From assembly GCA_019414055.1 (NCBI GenBank), contig DXMV01000026.1:22380-86379 (forward strand): a stretch of DNA of 64,000 bases, read 5' to 3'. This DNA is from Collinsella sp. Lineage in GTDB: Bacteria; Actinomycetota; Coriobacteriia; Coriobacteriales; Coriobacteriaceae. The notes under the pieces are model-generated. The model was not told the DNA's origin and searched no databases. It saw nothing but the letters and a program-made list of their open reading frames with translations. Made by a program: the position numbers and the translations under genes. The stretch's first letter is position 1, and each line of letters opens with the position of its first letter. Shown here in pieces: positions 35,250 through 44,235 of the stretch.

Positions 35250-37313
35250 CTAGGCTCCCGGAGCTGCGTTGGGGTCGGTTTCGTTGGCGGCCGCCTGCTT
35301 ATGGGTGGCAAAGACCGAGCCTTCGTGGTCGAAGAGCTTACGATATTGCATGCGGTCCAGGCGATCGCGCGCATTAGCGGTCTTGGCGGGAACGTTCTTG
35401 GCCTCGGCTGTATACCAAACGCCGTGCGCATCCTGCGCCCCCACCACGTTTATCGCCGGCATGTGCGCTTGGTTTTGCAAGCGTGCGCGTTGGTAGGCGG
35501 TGAGCGGGGCACCGATGGCATTGAGTGCGAGTGCACCGACGTTATTGATGCTTGTGTTGAGTTCCCCACTCGTTTGTGCGTTGCCGGCGACATCGTAGTT
35601 CGCCCAGACCACATAGCGTGTCTGCCAGATGCGCTCGGTATGGGTGGCATCGTCCTCATCGGTAAAGTAGAGGTCGTTGTAGCGGTCGGTGAAGAACGGC
35701 TGGTGGTCGCCGTACATCACCACGACGACGGGGCGGTCGAGATCACGCAGCTTTTCCAGGAAGGCGGCGAAGGCGGCATCGGACGCTTCCATGAGCGAGC
35801 AGTATTCATTGGTCCAGGTGATAACTTTGTCGGACACACCTTCGACGGCAAGGTGCAGTTGCTGGTCGGTGGGCACCAAGCCCGTGTCATAGGCGGAGTG
35901 GTTTTGCATCGTCACGTCGTGGATGAAGATCGGCTGGTCGCTCTGCTTTAGTACCTCGAGGCACTTGTCGTAGGTGGCGGCGTCGGTGACCTTGCGGCAG
36001 AGCTCGGGTGCGCCGGCGAAGTCCTCGATCGAGAGGAACTCGTCGAATCCCATGTCCGCGAAGACGTTCTCGCGATTCCAGTTGGTGGCGTGGTTGGGGT
36101 GCATGGCCACGGTGCGATAGCCGAGTCTCTTGAACTGACGGGCGAGGTTCTCGCTCGGGGCCAGGTTGTAGCTCATGAACGGGTAGACGCCAGCGCCCAG
36201 GAATGCCATGGAGTGTCCGGTTAAGAACTCGAACTCGCTGTTACAGGTGCCGGCACCGAAGGCGCTCATGTAGCTCACTCCCTGCAGAAGCGCGTTATCG
36301 ATGGCTTTGAAGCGCTCGGGCCCCTTATAGCCACAGCCCAGTTCGTTAAAGATTGAAAGGTCGGCGAAGGACTCGTTCATGATACAGATGACTGAGGGCT
36401 TGAGCTGGTCAAACTGTTCGACGGCAGCGGCACGGGAGGGGTCGGCGATGCCGTTCGTGCCCGCGTTCCAGCGCGCGGCAAGGCGCCTGATGATCGCCGA
36501 GGCCTCACCGCTCTTGTAGTGCTTGGGTTTAGGCGGCACCATTTTTTGCGCGCTCGAAATAAAGGTGGGGAGAAACCCCTGACTGTAATAGCTTTCGAGG
36601 GGCTTCCAGGTATGAAGCTTGATGCCCAAGGTGTCGTAATAGCTGATGAAGGCCTGCGCCCCCAGTGCGGCTCCGGCAACAAGTGCGGTACGACGGTCGA
36701 CGGAGAGGGGGAGTTTGGATTTGGTTGCGACTGGATGTTCCCTCGGCGCTGTCGATGTCCCCTCGGTTGCCGGAGACGCCTTTGAGTCCTTCGATTTCAA
36801 GGACGCAGACATCGCATGGTCGATGGACTCGGGGGACGTTTCCGATGCGCGGCGCGGCGGTCGCCCACATGCATCACGCGGAATGAGGACGATAAGCGCG
36901 ATTCCCAAGGCCGCGGCGGCAAGCCCCATGAAGCAGAAAGTGCTGAGCTCATAGGTGTAGCTGCCGGCGACCGTCGCAGCGGTCGAGAGGGCGAACAGGT
37001 CTCCGGGTTGGATGGGCATCGATTTGAACGTGATTACGAAGTACTCGGCGATACCGATGCTGGCGAGCGCAACGATGCCAACGATTGCGGGGGTCTTACG
37101 GCGGTGCGGCAGATAGAACAACAGGCACAAGAAGCAGAAGATGAGCAAAAGCTCTAAAAGTGCCGGTCCGGCCTGCATCTTCCATAGTTCATGGTTGGAG
37201 GGCAGCTCGAGGGCGAGCATCGAGCATATCGATGCGCCGCCGATCGTTGCCAGCGTACGGGGGTAGGGATGGTCGGTCATCCAGCTTTTCAGATCCTTCA
37301 TGCTCATCTTCAT
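35250..37313 (-). CDS. LtaS-like sulfatase-domain membrane enzyme (polyol-phosphate transferase)
   Basis: A 687-residue protein: about five N-terminal membrane helices (to residue 145), a charged linker (150-215), and an extracytoplasmic sulfatase-fold domain. The catalytic features of lipoteichoic acid synthases are present: SVICIMNESFADLSIF for metal binding, the nucleophile threonine in FGAGTCNSEFEFLTG, HPNHATNWNRENVF, and VVVMYGDHQPFF. Such enzymes polymerise glycerol phosphate or transfer phosphoethanolamine-like groups from lipids to envelope glycans. In Actinobacteria the product is unclear. ATG 37313 has AAGGA nine bases upstream. A remnant gene ends 19 bases upstream on the same strand. 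Confidence 0.88.
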   Translation of the reverse strand: MKMSMKDLKSWMTDHPYPRTLATIGGASICSMLALELPSNHELWKMQAGPALLELLLIFCFLCLLFYLPHRRKTPAIVGIVALASIGIAEYFVITFKSMPIQPGDLFALSTAATVAGSYTYELSTFCFMGLAAAALGIALIVLIPRDACGRPPRRASETSPESIDHAMSASLKSKDSKASPATEGTSTAPREHPVATKSKLPLSVDRRTALVAGAALGAQAFISYYDTLGIKLHTWKPLESYYSQGFLPTFISSAQKMVPPKPKHYKSGEASAIIRRLAARWNAGTNGIADPSRAAAVEQFDQLKPSVICIMNESFADLSIFNELGCGYKGPERFKAIDNALLQGVSYMSAFGAGTCNSEFEFLTGHSMAFLGAGVYPFMSYNLAPSENLARQFKRLGYRTVAMHPNHATNWNRENVFADMGFDEFLSIEDFAGAPELCRKVTDAATYDKCLEVLKQSDQPIFIHDVTMQNHSAYDTGLVPTDQQLHLAVEGVSDKVITWTNEYCSLMEASDAAFAAFLEKLRDLDRPVVVVMYGDHQPFFTDRYNDLYFTDEDDATHTERIWQTRYVVWANYDVAGNAQTSGELNTSINNVGALALNAIGAPLTAYQRARLQNQAHMPAINVVGAQDAHGVWYTAEAKNVPAKTANARDRLDRMQYRKLFDHEGSVFATHKQAAANETDPNAAPGA

Positions 37314-37331
37314 CGTCTCTGTTCCTTACTC

Positions 37332-37500
37332 CTAGTTCAGCGTCTTCACGAGCTTCTCCAGGTTGTCGTTCATGATGGGTGGGTAATCCTCGCCGGCTTT
37401 AAGCTGTTTGTCAGTGAGCCCCTCGACGGGGTCGAGCTGGACGCATTGTCGTCAGAAGCGGCGAGAGCAAAGACCGCACTTAAAAGGGGCATATATGCCG
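37332..37500 (-). pseudogene. Remnant of a zinc ABC-transporter substrate-binding lipoprotein gene
   Basis: Reading back from the TAG at 37334, one frame gives 36 residues containing QLDPVEGLTDKQLKAGEDY and PPIMNDNLEKLVKTLN, closely like the C-terminus of ZnuA/AdcA-type proteins. That frame hits a stop upstream. In another frame just upstream (about 37435-37500) YMPLLSAVFALAASDD resembles a signal peptide start. The parts look like the two ends of one gene with the whole middle deleted and the frame broken. No znuB or znuC is nearby. Confidence 0.5.
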
Positions 37501-37667
37501 CCGCCATGGGGCCACGGTGACGAATAGGACGCCGCTTGGGATGGCGACGGTAGATTCGGTTGTCCACATAGATTGCTCCTGAATTGAAAACGGCTGCGTC
37601 GGGGTGCCGACGGCCGAAGGCGATGCCGCTGTGGCACGCGGTAGCTATTTGATTCAATTGGGAGCCG

Positions 37668-38036
37668 TTAATCGTCCAGACGGACCCTGAGGGATAATAG
37701 GGTGACCGGGGCATATGAAGATCGCTCGGTGCCGATGACGGCTAGGGCGGAGATCAGCAAGAGGGTGATGAACGATGTCGCGCCCACGGGGACGGTGTCA
37801 CCGCCACGGGCGATCGACAGATTGCCGGCGAGCTCGGCGCAGATGGTGCAGCCCGCGCCGGTGCAGTCATGATGCAACTCATGGGCGGTTGCGATGGGGG
37901 AGAGGATGGTTACCGCGAGAAGGGCGAAGACGAGAGCCAGGGCGAGCAGGCGAGTGCGAACGGGCGGCATGGAGTCGCGTGCATCGCGATTCGGTGCTAT
38001 ATCTCGCCATGCCGAGGTGCTCAGCTCATCAGTCAT
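37668..38036 (-). CDS. Small membrane protein with a Cys/His cluster
   Basis: A 122-residue protein with two membrane segments: TRLLALALVFALLAVTILSP near residue 30 and FITLLLISALAVIGT near 95. Between them is HELHHDCTGAGCTICAELAG, a dense His/Cys motif that could bind zinc or another metal on the outer face. Family not recognised with certainty. GGGAGGG lies five bases before ATG 38036. It precedes the broken zinc-binding lipoprotein remnant on the same strand, which suggests that both belonged to a metal-uptake unit. The 167 bases between them hold no other gene. Confidence 0.65.
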   Translation of the reverse strand: MTDELSTSAWRDIAPNRDARDSMPPVRTRLLALALVFALLAVTILSPIATAHELHHDCTGAGCTICAELAGNLSIARGGDTVPVGATSFITLLLISALAVIGTERSSYAPVTLLSLRVRLDD

Positions 38037-38277
38037 CTGCCCTCCCTTCCTCTCATCTGGGCATATTTCATCTGGAGGATTGTAGTCTTGAGAAGCTGAT
38101 TCACAAAGTTGCCGCGCTAAAACTTCATGCTTTCCGGTCCGCCTTGGGGCTGCGCATAAGTTATCCTCCGACATTCAGAAAATCTAAGTGCCAAAAAATA
38201 AGATTTTTTGACTCTGTGTTGTATAACCCGCCATTCGTGGGTACCATTCAACGCGTACGCAAACAACAAGGGTTAAC

Positions 38278-38299
38278 CCGCGCGGCATGACCGCGCGGC
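38278..38299 (+). promoter_or_regulatory. GC hairpin in the groES leader
   Basis: CCGCGCGG-CATGA-CCGCGCGG lies just upstream of the groES ribosome binding site. No CIRCE (TTAGCACTC-N9-GAGTGCTAA) or HAIR element was found in the 283 bases upstream; TATAAC at 38222 is a possible -10 box. Confidence 0.45.
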
Positions 38300-38319
38300 C
38301 CACAAAGGAGGAAACAAGC

Positions 38320-38613
38320 ATGTCGTCTTTGAAGCCGCTTGCAGATCGCGTCCTGGTCAAGCCCGACGAGGCCGAGCAGAAGACCGCCTCTGGTCTGTAC
38401 ATCGCCAGCAACGCTCAGGAGAAGCCGCAGCGCGGCACCATCGTTGCCGTTGGCGCCGGTAAGGTCAACGACAAGGGCGATCGCATCCCCATGGACGTCA
38501 AGGTTGGCGACGTTGTCATCTACGGTAAGTTCGGTGGCAACGAGGTCAAGGTCGACGGCGAGAAGTATCTGCTGATGCGCGCCGACGACATCTACGCCGT
38601 CGTCGAGGCCTAG
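38320..38613 (+). CDS. groES: Co-chaperonin GroES
   Basis: A 97-residue GroES that caps the GroEL ring during protein folding. Family sequence is clear: LKPLADRVLVKPDEAEQKTA, the mobile loop SGLYIASNAQEKPQRGTI, VAVGAGKVN, VGDVVIYGKFGGNEVKV and LLMRADDIYAVV. ATG 38320 follows AAAGGAGG; an in-frame ATG at 38287 lies inside the leader hairpin and is unlikely. It forms an operon with groEL, 96 bases apart. Confidence 0.98.
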   Translation: MSSLKPLADRVLVKPDEAEQKTASGLYIASNAQEKPQRGTIVAVGAGKVNDKGDRIPMDVKVGDVVIYGKFGGNEVKVDGEKYLLMRADDIYAVVEA

Positions 38614-38709
38614 TCTCGTCAGAATCTCTGATTCGTCTTTGAACGCGCCCGCCGCATAGGACTCGGAAGCGGCGACGCGAGTCACATTTCTTTTGGAGGA
38701 TTACCTACC

Positions 38710-40347
38710 ATGGCAAAGAACATTACGTTCAACACCGATGCCCGCGCTAAGCTCGCCAAGGGCGTCAACACCCTGGCCGACGCCGTTACCGTCACCATGG
38801 GCCCCAAGGGCCGCTACGTTGCGCTGCAGCGCACGTTCGGTGCCCCGACCATCACCAACGACGGCGTTTCCGTCGCTAAGGAGATTGAGCTCGAGGACAA
38901 CATCGAGAACATGGGCGCCCAGTTGGTGAAGGAGGTCGCCACCAAGACCAACGACACCGTGGGTGACGGCACCACCACCGCAACCCTGCTCGCCCAGGCC
39001 ATCGTCAACGACGGTCTGCGCAACGTCGCCGCTGGCGCCAACCCGCTGGCCATCCGTCGCGGCATCGACAAGGCTGTCAACGCCGCCGTCGCCGAGATGA
39101 AGAAGCAGGCCAAGCCGGTCGAGACCAAGGAGCAGATCGCTTCTGTCGGCACCATCTCCGCTGGTGACCCCGAGGTCGGCGAGAAGATCGCCGAGGCCAT
39201 GGAGGTCGTGGGCAAGGACGGCGTCATCACCGTCGAGGATTCCCAGACGTTCGACATCACCATCGACACCGTCGAGGGCATGCAGTTCGACAAGGGCTAT
39301 GTTTCCGCTTACTTCGTCACGGACAACGACCGCATGGAGGCCGTGATGAAGGATCCGTACATCCTCATCACCGACCAGAAGATCTCCAGCGTTCAGGACA
39401 TCATGCCTGTTCTCGAGGCTGTCCAGCGCGCCGGCCGTGGCCTGCTCATCATCGCTGAGGACATCGACGGCGAGGCTCTGCCGACCCTCGTCCTCAACAA
39501 GATCCGTGGTGCTCTCAACGTCTGCGCCGTCAAGGCCCCGGGCTACGGCGATCGCCGCAAGCGCATCCTCGAGGACATCGCCGTCCTCACCGGTGGTCAG
39601 GCTGCTCTGGACGAGCTGGGCGTGAAGGTCGCTGACATCACCGCCGATATGCTCGGCACCGCTAAGTCCGTCACCATTTCCAAGGACAACACCGTTGTCG
39701 TCGGCGGCGCTGGCTCCAAGGAGGCCATTGACGCCCGTATCGCTCAGATTAAGGGCGAGATGGAGAACACCACCTCTGACTTCGACCGTGAGAAGCTCCA
39801 GGAGCGCCTGGCTAAGCTCTCCGGTGGCGTTGCCGTCATCAAGGTTGGCGCTGCTACCGAGTCCGAGCTCAAGGAGATCAAGCACCGCGTTGAGGATGCC
39901 CTGCAGGCTACCCGCGCTGCTGTCGAGGAGGGCATCGTCGCCGGCGGCGGCGTCGCCTTCATGGACGCTGCTCCTGCACTCGACGCTGTTGAGCTCGACG
40001 ACCCCGAGGAGAAGATCGGCGTCGACATCGTCAAGAAGGCTTTGACCGCTCCGGTCGCCACCATCGCCAAGAACGCTGGCTTTGAGGGCGCTGTCGTGGT
40101 CGACAAGGTTGCCGAGCTGCCCGCCGGCCAGGGTCTCAACTCTGCCAACGGCGAGTGGGGCGACATGATCGAGATGGGCGTCCTCGACCCCGTCAAGGTC
40201 AGCCGCGTCACCCTGCAGAACGCTGCTTCTGTCGCCAGCCTGATCCTCATCACCGAGGCTACCGTCTCCGATGTGCCCAAAAACACTCAGCTTGAGGACG
40301 CTATCGCTGCTGCCACTGCCGGTCAGCAGGGCGGCGGTATGTACTAA
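38710..40347 (+). CDS. groEL: Chaperonin GroEL
   Basis: A 545-residue Hsp60 chaperonin. It has the ATP-site motifs TVTMGPKGRYVALQ and VGDGTTTATLLAQAIV, the apical LLIIAEDIDGEALPTLVLNK, VKAPGYGDRRKRILEDIAVL, VEEGIVAGGGVAFMDA, and the C-terminal GGM tail shortened to QQGGGMY. Asp residues for ATP hydrolysis are in place (VGDGTTT). TTTTGGAGGA precedes ATG 38710. The gene is strongly optimised in codon use, as expected for high expression, which also leaves a long stop-free antisense frame. A 142-nt nested hairpin follows. Confidence 0.99.
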   Translation: MAKNITFNTDARAKLAKGVNTLADAVTVTMGPKGRYVALQRTFGAPTITNDGVSVAKEIELEDNIENMGAQLVKEVATKTNDTVGDGTTTATLLAQAIVNDGLRNVAAGANPLAIRRGIDKAVNAAVAEMKKQAKPVETKEQIASVGTISAGDPEVGEKIAEAMEVVGKDGVITVEDSQTFDITIDTVEGMQFDKGYVSAYFVTDNDRMEAVMKDPYILITDQKISSVQDIMPVLEAVQRAGRGLLIIAEDIDGEALPTLVLNKIRGALNVCAVKAPGYGDRRKRILEDIAVLTGGQAALDELGVKVADITADMLGTAKSVTISKDNTVVVGGAGSKEAIDARIAQIKGEMENTTSDFDREKLQERLAKLSGGVAVIKVGAATESELKEIKHRVEDALQATRAAVEEGIVAGGGVAFMDAAPALDAVELDDPEEKIGVDIVKKALTAPVATIAKNAGFEGAVVVDKVAELPAGQGLNSANGEWGDMIEMGVLDPVKVSRVTLQNAASVASLILITEATVSDVPKNTQLEDAIAAATAGQQGGGMY

Positions 40348-40373
40348 GGCCGACAAGGTCTAGAACTCCCACC

Positions 40374-40515
40374 GGGAATCCGGGGGCGGGACGGGGCTTC
40401 TCTCCGGAACGTCCTCGGACATGCAAAGAGGCTCCGCATCGCGCTTTGTGCTGCGGAGCCTCTTTGCGTCCTGCGGAATGTTCCGGAGAGAAGCCCCGTC
40501 CCGCCCCCGGATCCC
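40374..40515. repeat. 142-nt nested perfect hairpin after groEL
   Basis: The outer arms (40374-40410 and 40480-40515) pair almost perfectly over 36 positions; an inner 16-bp perfect stem GCAAAGAGGCTCCGCA / TGCGGAGCCTCTTTGC lies at 40423-40467. No T-run follows. The rest of 40516-40704 holds no gene; it contains AT/GC-mixed sequence before the riboswitch promoter. Confidence 0.9.
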
Positions 40516-40724
40516 CTGCGTTTACGGCCTTGAGGTCGGCGGGCGGAGAAGGACGTGGTTGATAGGGATACGTGTCCCCTTCGCTGTTTCGCGCTTTGCG
40601 CGAAAGACGCGTTACTTTGGGATGGGTGGGGAACGTGGTTGTCACGGCAACTGGTCCCCGCCAAAAATTACCCTCGGCGTACTTGCGCCTTTCTTCCCTC
40701 GTGCTACACTTGCAATTGCTGTTT

Positions 40725-40902
40725 CAGGGCGGGGTGAAATTCCCCACTGGCGGTAAATCGGGCGGTGTCAAAGGGGCGCCGTGGCGCAGGCGAGATGCCT
40801 GTGACCGAGCTGATGAGTCCGCGACCCGTGTGTGCGTTGGTTCGCATGCCGGCTGAACTGGTGAGATCCCAGTACCAACGGTTAGAGTCCGGATGAAAGG
40901 GG
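40725..40902 (+). ncRNA. FMN riboswitch (RFN element)
   Basis: The conserved RFN blocks are readable in order: AGGGCGGGGTGAAATTCCCC, ACTGGCGGTAAAT, GAGTCCGCGACCCG, TGGTGAGATCCCAGTACC and CGGTTAGAGTCCGGATGAAA. TACACT at 40705-40710 is a likely -10 box, placing transcription start about 10 bases before the element. The ribosome binding site of ribU (GGGGCAGG) lies at its 3' edge, so control is probably at translation initiation when FMN is bound. Confidence 0.96.
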
Positions 40903-40913
40903 CAGGTGATCTT

Positions 40914-41504
40914 ATGTCTGAACAGTCGCAGCATATCCATTTTGAGAACACGAATAGGTGGAGCACCAAACAGCTCGTTACCATGGCGTTGATGTGCGCC
41001 TTGGGCGCCCTGTTTATGTATGTGCAGCTGCCTATCCTTCCCTCGGCGCCGTTTTTGACGTATGACCCGTCGCTGGTGCCGGCGATGGTGTGCGGGTTTG
41101 CGTATGGTCCTGGTGCCGGCACCGCTGTTGCCGCTATGGCGATCGTTATCCATGCGCTTACCACGGGCGATTGGGTCGGTGCGCTTATGAACTTGGTTGC
41201 CACGCTGGGCTACATTCTGCCTGCGGCTATCGTCTACCAAAAGATGCATACCTATAAGGGTGCCGTTATTGGCCTGGCGCTGGGCGTTGTTGCCGCTACG
41301 GCGCTTTCTATGGTCGCAAACCTTACCATTGGTGTTTGGTTCTGGTATGGCTCGGTCGATGTGATCGCCCCGCTCATGATTCCTGCCGTGCTGCCGTTTA
41401 ACCTCATCAAGACCGTGCTCAACTCGGTGTTGACATTGGCGGTGTACAAGGCGGTCTCCAACCTCATCACACCCAAGAAGGACCAGGTCAAAGGCCGCGC
41501 ATGA
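40914..41504 (+). CDS. ribU: Riboflavin ECF transporter S component
   Basis: A 196-residue substrate-binding membrane subunit with about six helices: LVTMALMCALGALFMYVQLP, then PSLVPAMVCGFAYGPGAGTA, GALMNLVATLGYILPAAIVY and LPFNLIKTVLNSVLTLAVYK. It captures riboflavin for the energy-coupling module encoded next. The riboflavin assignment rests on the FMN riboswitch directly upstream plus RibU-like sequence. ATG 40914 was chosen over ATG 40893, which lies inside the riboswitch. The stop overlaps the next start as ATGA. Confidence 0.93.
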   Translation: MSEQSQHIHFENTNRWSTKQLVTMALMCALGALFMYVQLPILPSAPFLTYDPSLVPAMVCGFAYGPGAGTAVAAMAIVIHALTTGDWVGALMNLVATLGYILPAAIVYQKMHTYKGAVIGLALGVVAATALSMVANLTIGVWFWYGSVDVIAPLMIPAVLPFNLIKTVLNSVLTLAVYKAVSNLITPKKDQVKGRA

Positions 41505-43405
41505 TTGAGTGTCGGGGCGTTTCCTTTAGTTATGACGGTGCCACACCGGCGCTCGATGGCATCGATCTGAACATCGAGGATGGCGAGTTTTTCTGCATTC
41601 TCGGCGGAAACGGGTCGGGCAAGTCGACGTTTGCCAAGCATTTGAACGCGCTGCTGCAGCCCGATGCGGGAACGGTGCGCGTCAACGGCATGGACGCGTC
41701 CGATCTCGAGCTGGTCTACGACATCCGTTCGACTGCGGGCATGGTGTTCCAGAATCCCGACGACCAGCTTGTGGCGACGCTTGTCGAGGACGATGTTGCC
41801 TTTGGTCCCGAAAACCTTGGGGTGGAATCGGCCCAGATCGCGCAGCGCGTACGCGAGGCACTGAAGGGCGTGGGTTTGGTGGGCTTCGAGCGCCACGAGA
41901 CCCATGCACTTTCGGGCGGACAAAAGCAGCGCGTGGCGCTTGCCGGCGTGCTCGCCATGGAACCGCGCGTGCTCATTTTGGACGAGGCGTCCTCGATGCT
42001 CGATCCGCGCGGGCGCAAGGGCCTTATGAAGGCCTGTCACGCGCTGCACGAACGCGGCATGACCATCGTGATGATTACGCACTTTATGGAAGAGGCAGCC
42101 GAGGCCGATCGCGTTGCTGTCTTCCAGGCGGGCCGTGTTGCCATGTTCGGTACGCCCGAGGAAATCTTGACGCGGGCGGACGAACTCGCGCGGCTGAACC
42201 TGGATATGCCGGCATCGTGCTGTCTTGGCAGGGCGCTTCGCGCGAAGGGCGTGCCCGTTCATGCGCAGGTGCGCGAGGTGGATATGGTCGCCGAGATTGC
42301 GCAGACATATGCCGACCGGAGTGGGGAAGACGCCGCAGGGCGGCCTTCTGCATCCGATTCTCGTGTGCTCGACAACGCCTCCTCTGCAATCGATGGCGCA
42401 GACGCGCTGGAGCCCGTCATCGAGATTTCGCACCTTTCGTATAGCTATTCGCTGAGCGCCCGTGAGCGTCGCCGTTGGCACAAGCGCTCAGTCGCCGAGG
42501 GCGCATCGAACAAACAGGCCCTCTGGGGCAACGACCCTAGCAGCCCCTGGGCGTTGCGCAATGTGTCGCTAACGGTGCGTCGCGGCGAGTTCCTGGGCCT
42601 TGCGGGCCATACCGGTTCGGGTAAGTCGACGCTGGTTCAGCATCTTAACGGCCTGATTCGTCCCCAGGAGGGTTCCGTTTACGCATTGGGGCTCGACCTG
42701 GCAAACAAGAAAGATGCCGCCGCGGTTAAGGCAAAGGTCGGCGTGGTGTTTCAGTATCCAGAGCGTCAGCTGTTTGCCGAGACCGTGGCGCAGGACGTGG
42801 CGTTTGGTCCGCATAACCTTGGCTTGTCGCAGGCCGAGGTTGTCCGCCGCGTTGAGTCATCGCTCGCGCGCGTGGGCCTCGACTTGGCCACGGTGGGCGA
42901 CAAGAGCCCCTTTGAGCTTTCGGGTGGCCAACAGCGGCGCGTGGCGTTTGCCGGCGTGCTTGCCATGGAGCCCGAGGTCCTGGTACTCGATGAGCCCATG
43001 GCGGGGCTCGATCCGGCGGCGCGCAGTGATTTCCTGGAGCTTATCGATCGACTTCACCATGGGGGCCTGACCGTCGTCATGGTCTCACACAGTATGGATG
43101 ACCTTGCCAATTGCTGCGACCGTATTGTCGTGATGAACGAGGGCGCGGTGTTTGCCGAGGGCACGCCCGCTCAGGTTTTTGCGCATGCGGATGAGCTTAA
43201 ATCAATCGGTTTGGGTGTTCCCGCTGCCCAGCGCATGGCGCTGGCGCTTGCGAAGGCAGGCGTGCCGCTGCGCTTTGACGGCCTCTATACGGTTGAGTCG
43301 CTGGCAGACGAGTTGGTGGGCCTTCTAATCGGTCACTCGGACGGTCCTTCTAACGTCGCGGACATTGCTAAATCCAAGACGGTCGCGCGAGAGGAGGGCT
43401 GCTAA
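41501..43405 (+). CDS. ecfA: Fused ECF transporter ATP-binding protein (EcfA1-EcfA2)
   Basis: A 634-residue protein with two complete ABC ATPase domains. Domain 1 (1 to about 240): Walker A GGNGSGKST at 35-43, signature LSGGQKQRVALAGV, Walker B VLILDEASSMLDP. Domain 2 (about 305 to 570): Walker A GHTGSGKST near 370, Q-loop VVFQYPERQLF, signature LSGGQQRRVAFAGV, Walker B VLVLDEPMAGLDP. In most ECF systems these are two separate genes, here joined by a variable linker (about 265-300). It powers RibU together with EcfT and may serve other S components. ATG 41501 overlaps ribU; its stop overlaps ecfT. Confidence 0.95.
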   Translation: MIECRGVSFSYDGATPALDGIDLNIEDGEFFCILGGNGSGKSTFAKHLNALLQPDAGTVRVNGMDASDLELVYDIRSTAGMVFQNPDDQLVATLVEDDVAFGPENLGVESAQIAQRVREALKGVGLVGFERHETHALSGGQKQRVALAGVLAMEPRVLILDEASSMLDPRGRKGLMKACHALHERGMTIVMITHFMEEAAEADRVAVFQAGRVAMFGTPEEILTRADELARLNLDMPASCCLGRALRAKGVPVHAQVREVDMVAEIAQTYADRSGEDAAGRPSASDSRVLDNASSAIDGADALEPVIEISHLSYSYSLSARERRRWHKRSVAEGASNKQALWGNDPSSPWALRNVSLTVRRGEFLGLAGHTGSGKSTLVQHLNGLIRPQEGSVYALGLDLANKKDAAAVKAKVGVVFQYPERQLFAETVAQDVAFGPHNLGLSQAEVVRRVESSLARVGLDLATVGDKSPFELSGGQQRRVAFAGVLAMEPEVLVLDEPMAGLDPAARSDFLELIDRLHHGGLTVVMVSHSMDDLANCCDRIVVMNEGAVFAEGTPAQVFAHADELKSIGLGVPAAQRMALALAKAGVPLRFDGLYTVESLADELVGLLIGHSDGPSNVADIAKSKTVAREEGC

Positions 43406-44205
43406 TGGAGGCGTTTTCGTTTGGCAGCTACTATCCCGGCGATAGTGCAATCCACCGCCTGGACCCGCGAACTAAGTTGCTCTTGGGCTTTGTGTTTCTG
43501 ATCACGACACTCACGGTCGGCAGCTTCCGCGGACTGGCCCCGGTCGCAATCTTCGTTGTCCTGATCTATACCGTGTCCCGGGTGCCGGCTCGTCGCGTCC
43601 TGTCATCGATGGCGCCGTTGCTGGCGATTGTCGCGGTGGTCGCGGTGCTCAACCTGTTTTCCGACCAAAGCGGGCGCATTCTGTGGCAGCTCGGCTTTTT
43701 GCAGATAAGCGAGGGCTCGCTGCATTCCGCCGCCTTTATGGCGTGCCGCCTGACCTTGATGATGGCCGGTATGAGCGCCATTACGCTCACCACACCGACG
43801 CTCGACCTCACCGCGGGCTTTGAGCGCCTGCTCGCGCCGTTTGCGCGTGTGGGACTTCCTGCGCACGAGCTCGGCATGATTATGGGTATCGCGCTGCGCT
43901 TTATGCCGCAGTTTGCCACCGAGATGAAGCAGACGGCCGATGCGCAGGCGAGCCGCGGTGCGCGCGTGACGGGAGGCCCGCTCGGCGGCGTGCGTATGCT
44001 CGGCAGCGTGGCGATTCCGCTGTTCACGGGTGTGTTCCGTCATGCCGAAACGCTTTCTGCCGCCATGGATGCCCGTTGCTATCATGGCGAGCAGGGCCGC
44101 ACACGTCTGCATGCGCTTGCTTTTGGCCGCGGCGATGCGTTGGCGGCGGTGGTGACGGCGTTGCTGCTCATCTGCGTCATCGTCATCAATCTTCAACTTG
44201 TTTAG
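43405..44205 (+). CDS. ecfT: ECF transporter transmembrane protein EcfT
   Basis: A 266-residue T component linking the ATPases to the S component. The N-terminus SAIHRLDPRTKLLLGFVF is a family hallmark; helices follow, then the cytosolic coupling region QTADAQASRGARVTGGPLGG with the ARG motif that contacts the ATPases, and AETLSAAMDARCYHGEQGRT with a second AxxARxY-like coupling motif. ATG 43405 overlaps the ecfA stop (TAATG), so the three transporter genes are translated as a coupled unit under the FMN riboswitch. Confidence 0.95.
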   Translation: MEAFSFGSYYPGDSAIHRLDPRTKLLLGFVFLITTLTVGSFRGLAPVAIFVVLIYTVSRVPARRVLSSMAPLLAIVAVVAVLNLFSDQSGRILWQLGFLQISEGSLHSAAFMACRLTLMMAGMSAITLTTPTLDLTAGFERLLAPFARVGLPAHELGMIMGIALRFMPQFATEMKQTADAQASRGARVTGGPLGGVRMLGSVAIPLFTGVFRHAETLSAAMDARCYHGEQGRTRLHALAFGRGDALAAVVTALLLICVIVINLQLV

Positions 44206-44235
44206 GCGCGATTCGAGCGCAGGAAAGGGGTTCCT

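Noticed and set aside
38037..38319. CIRCE or HAIR heat-shock operator before groES
   Set aside because: Neither consensus is present; only short AT-rich inverted repeats and a GC hairpin were seen.
38701..40356. A 551-codon minus-strand frame opposite groEL
   Set aside because: Low-complexity Asp/Gly/Leu/Val composition caused by strong codon bias of groEL; no independent start signal or homology.
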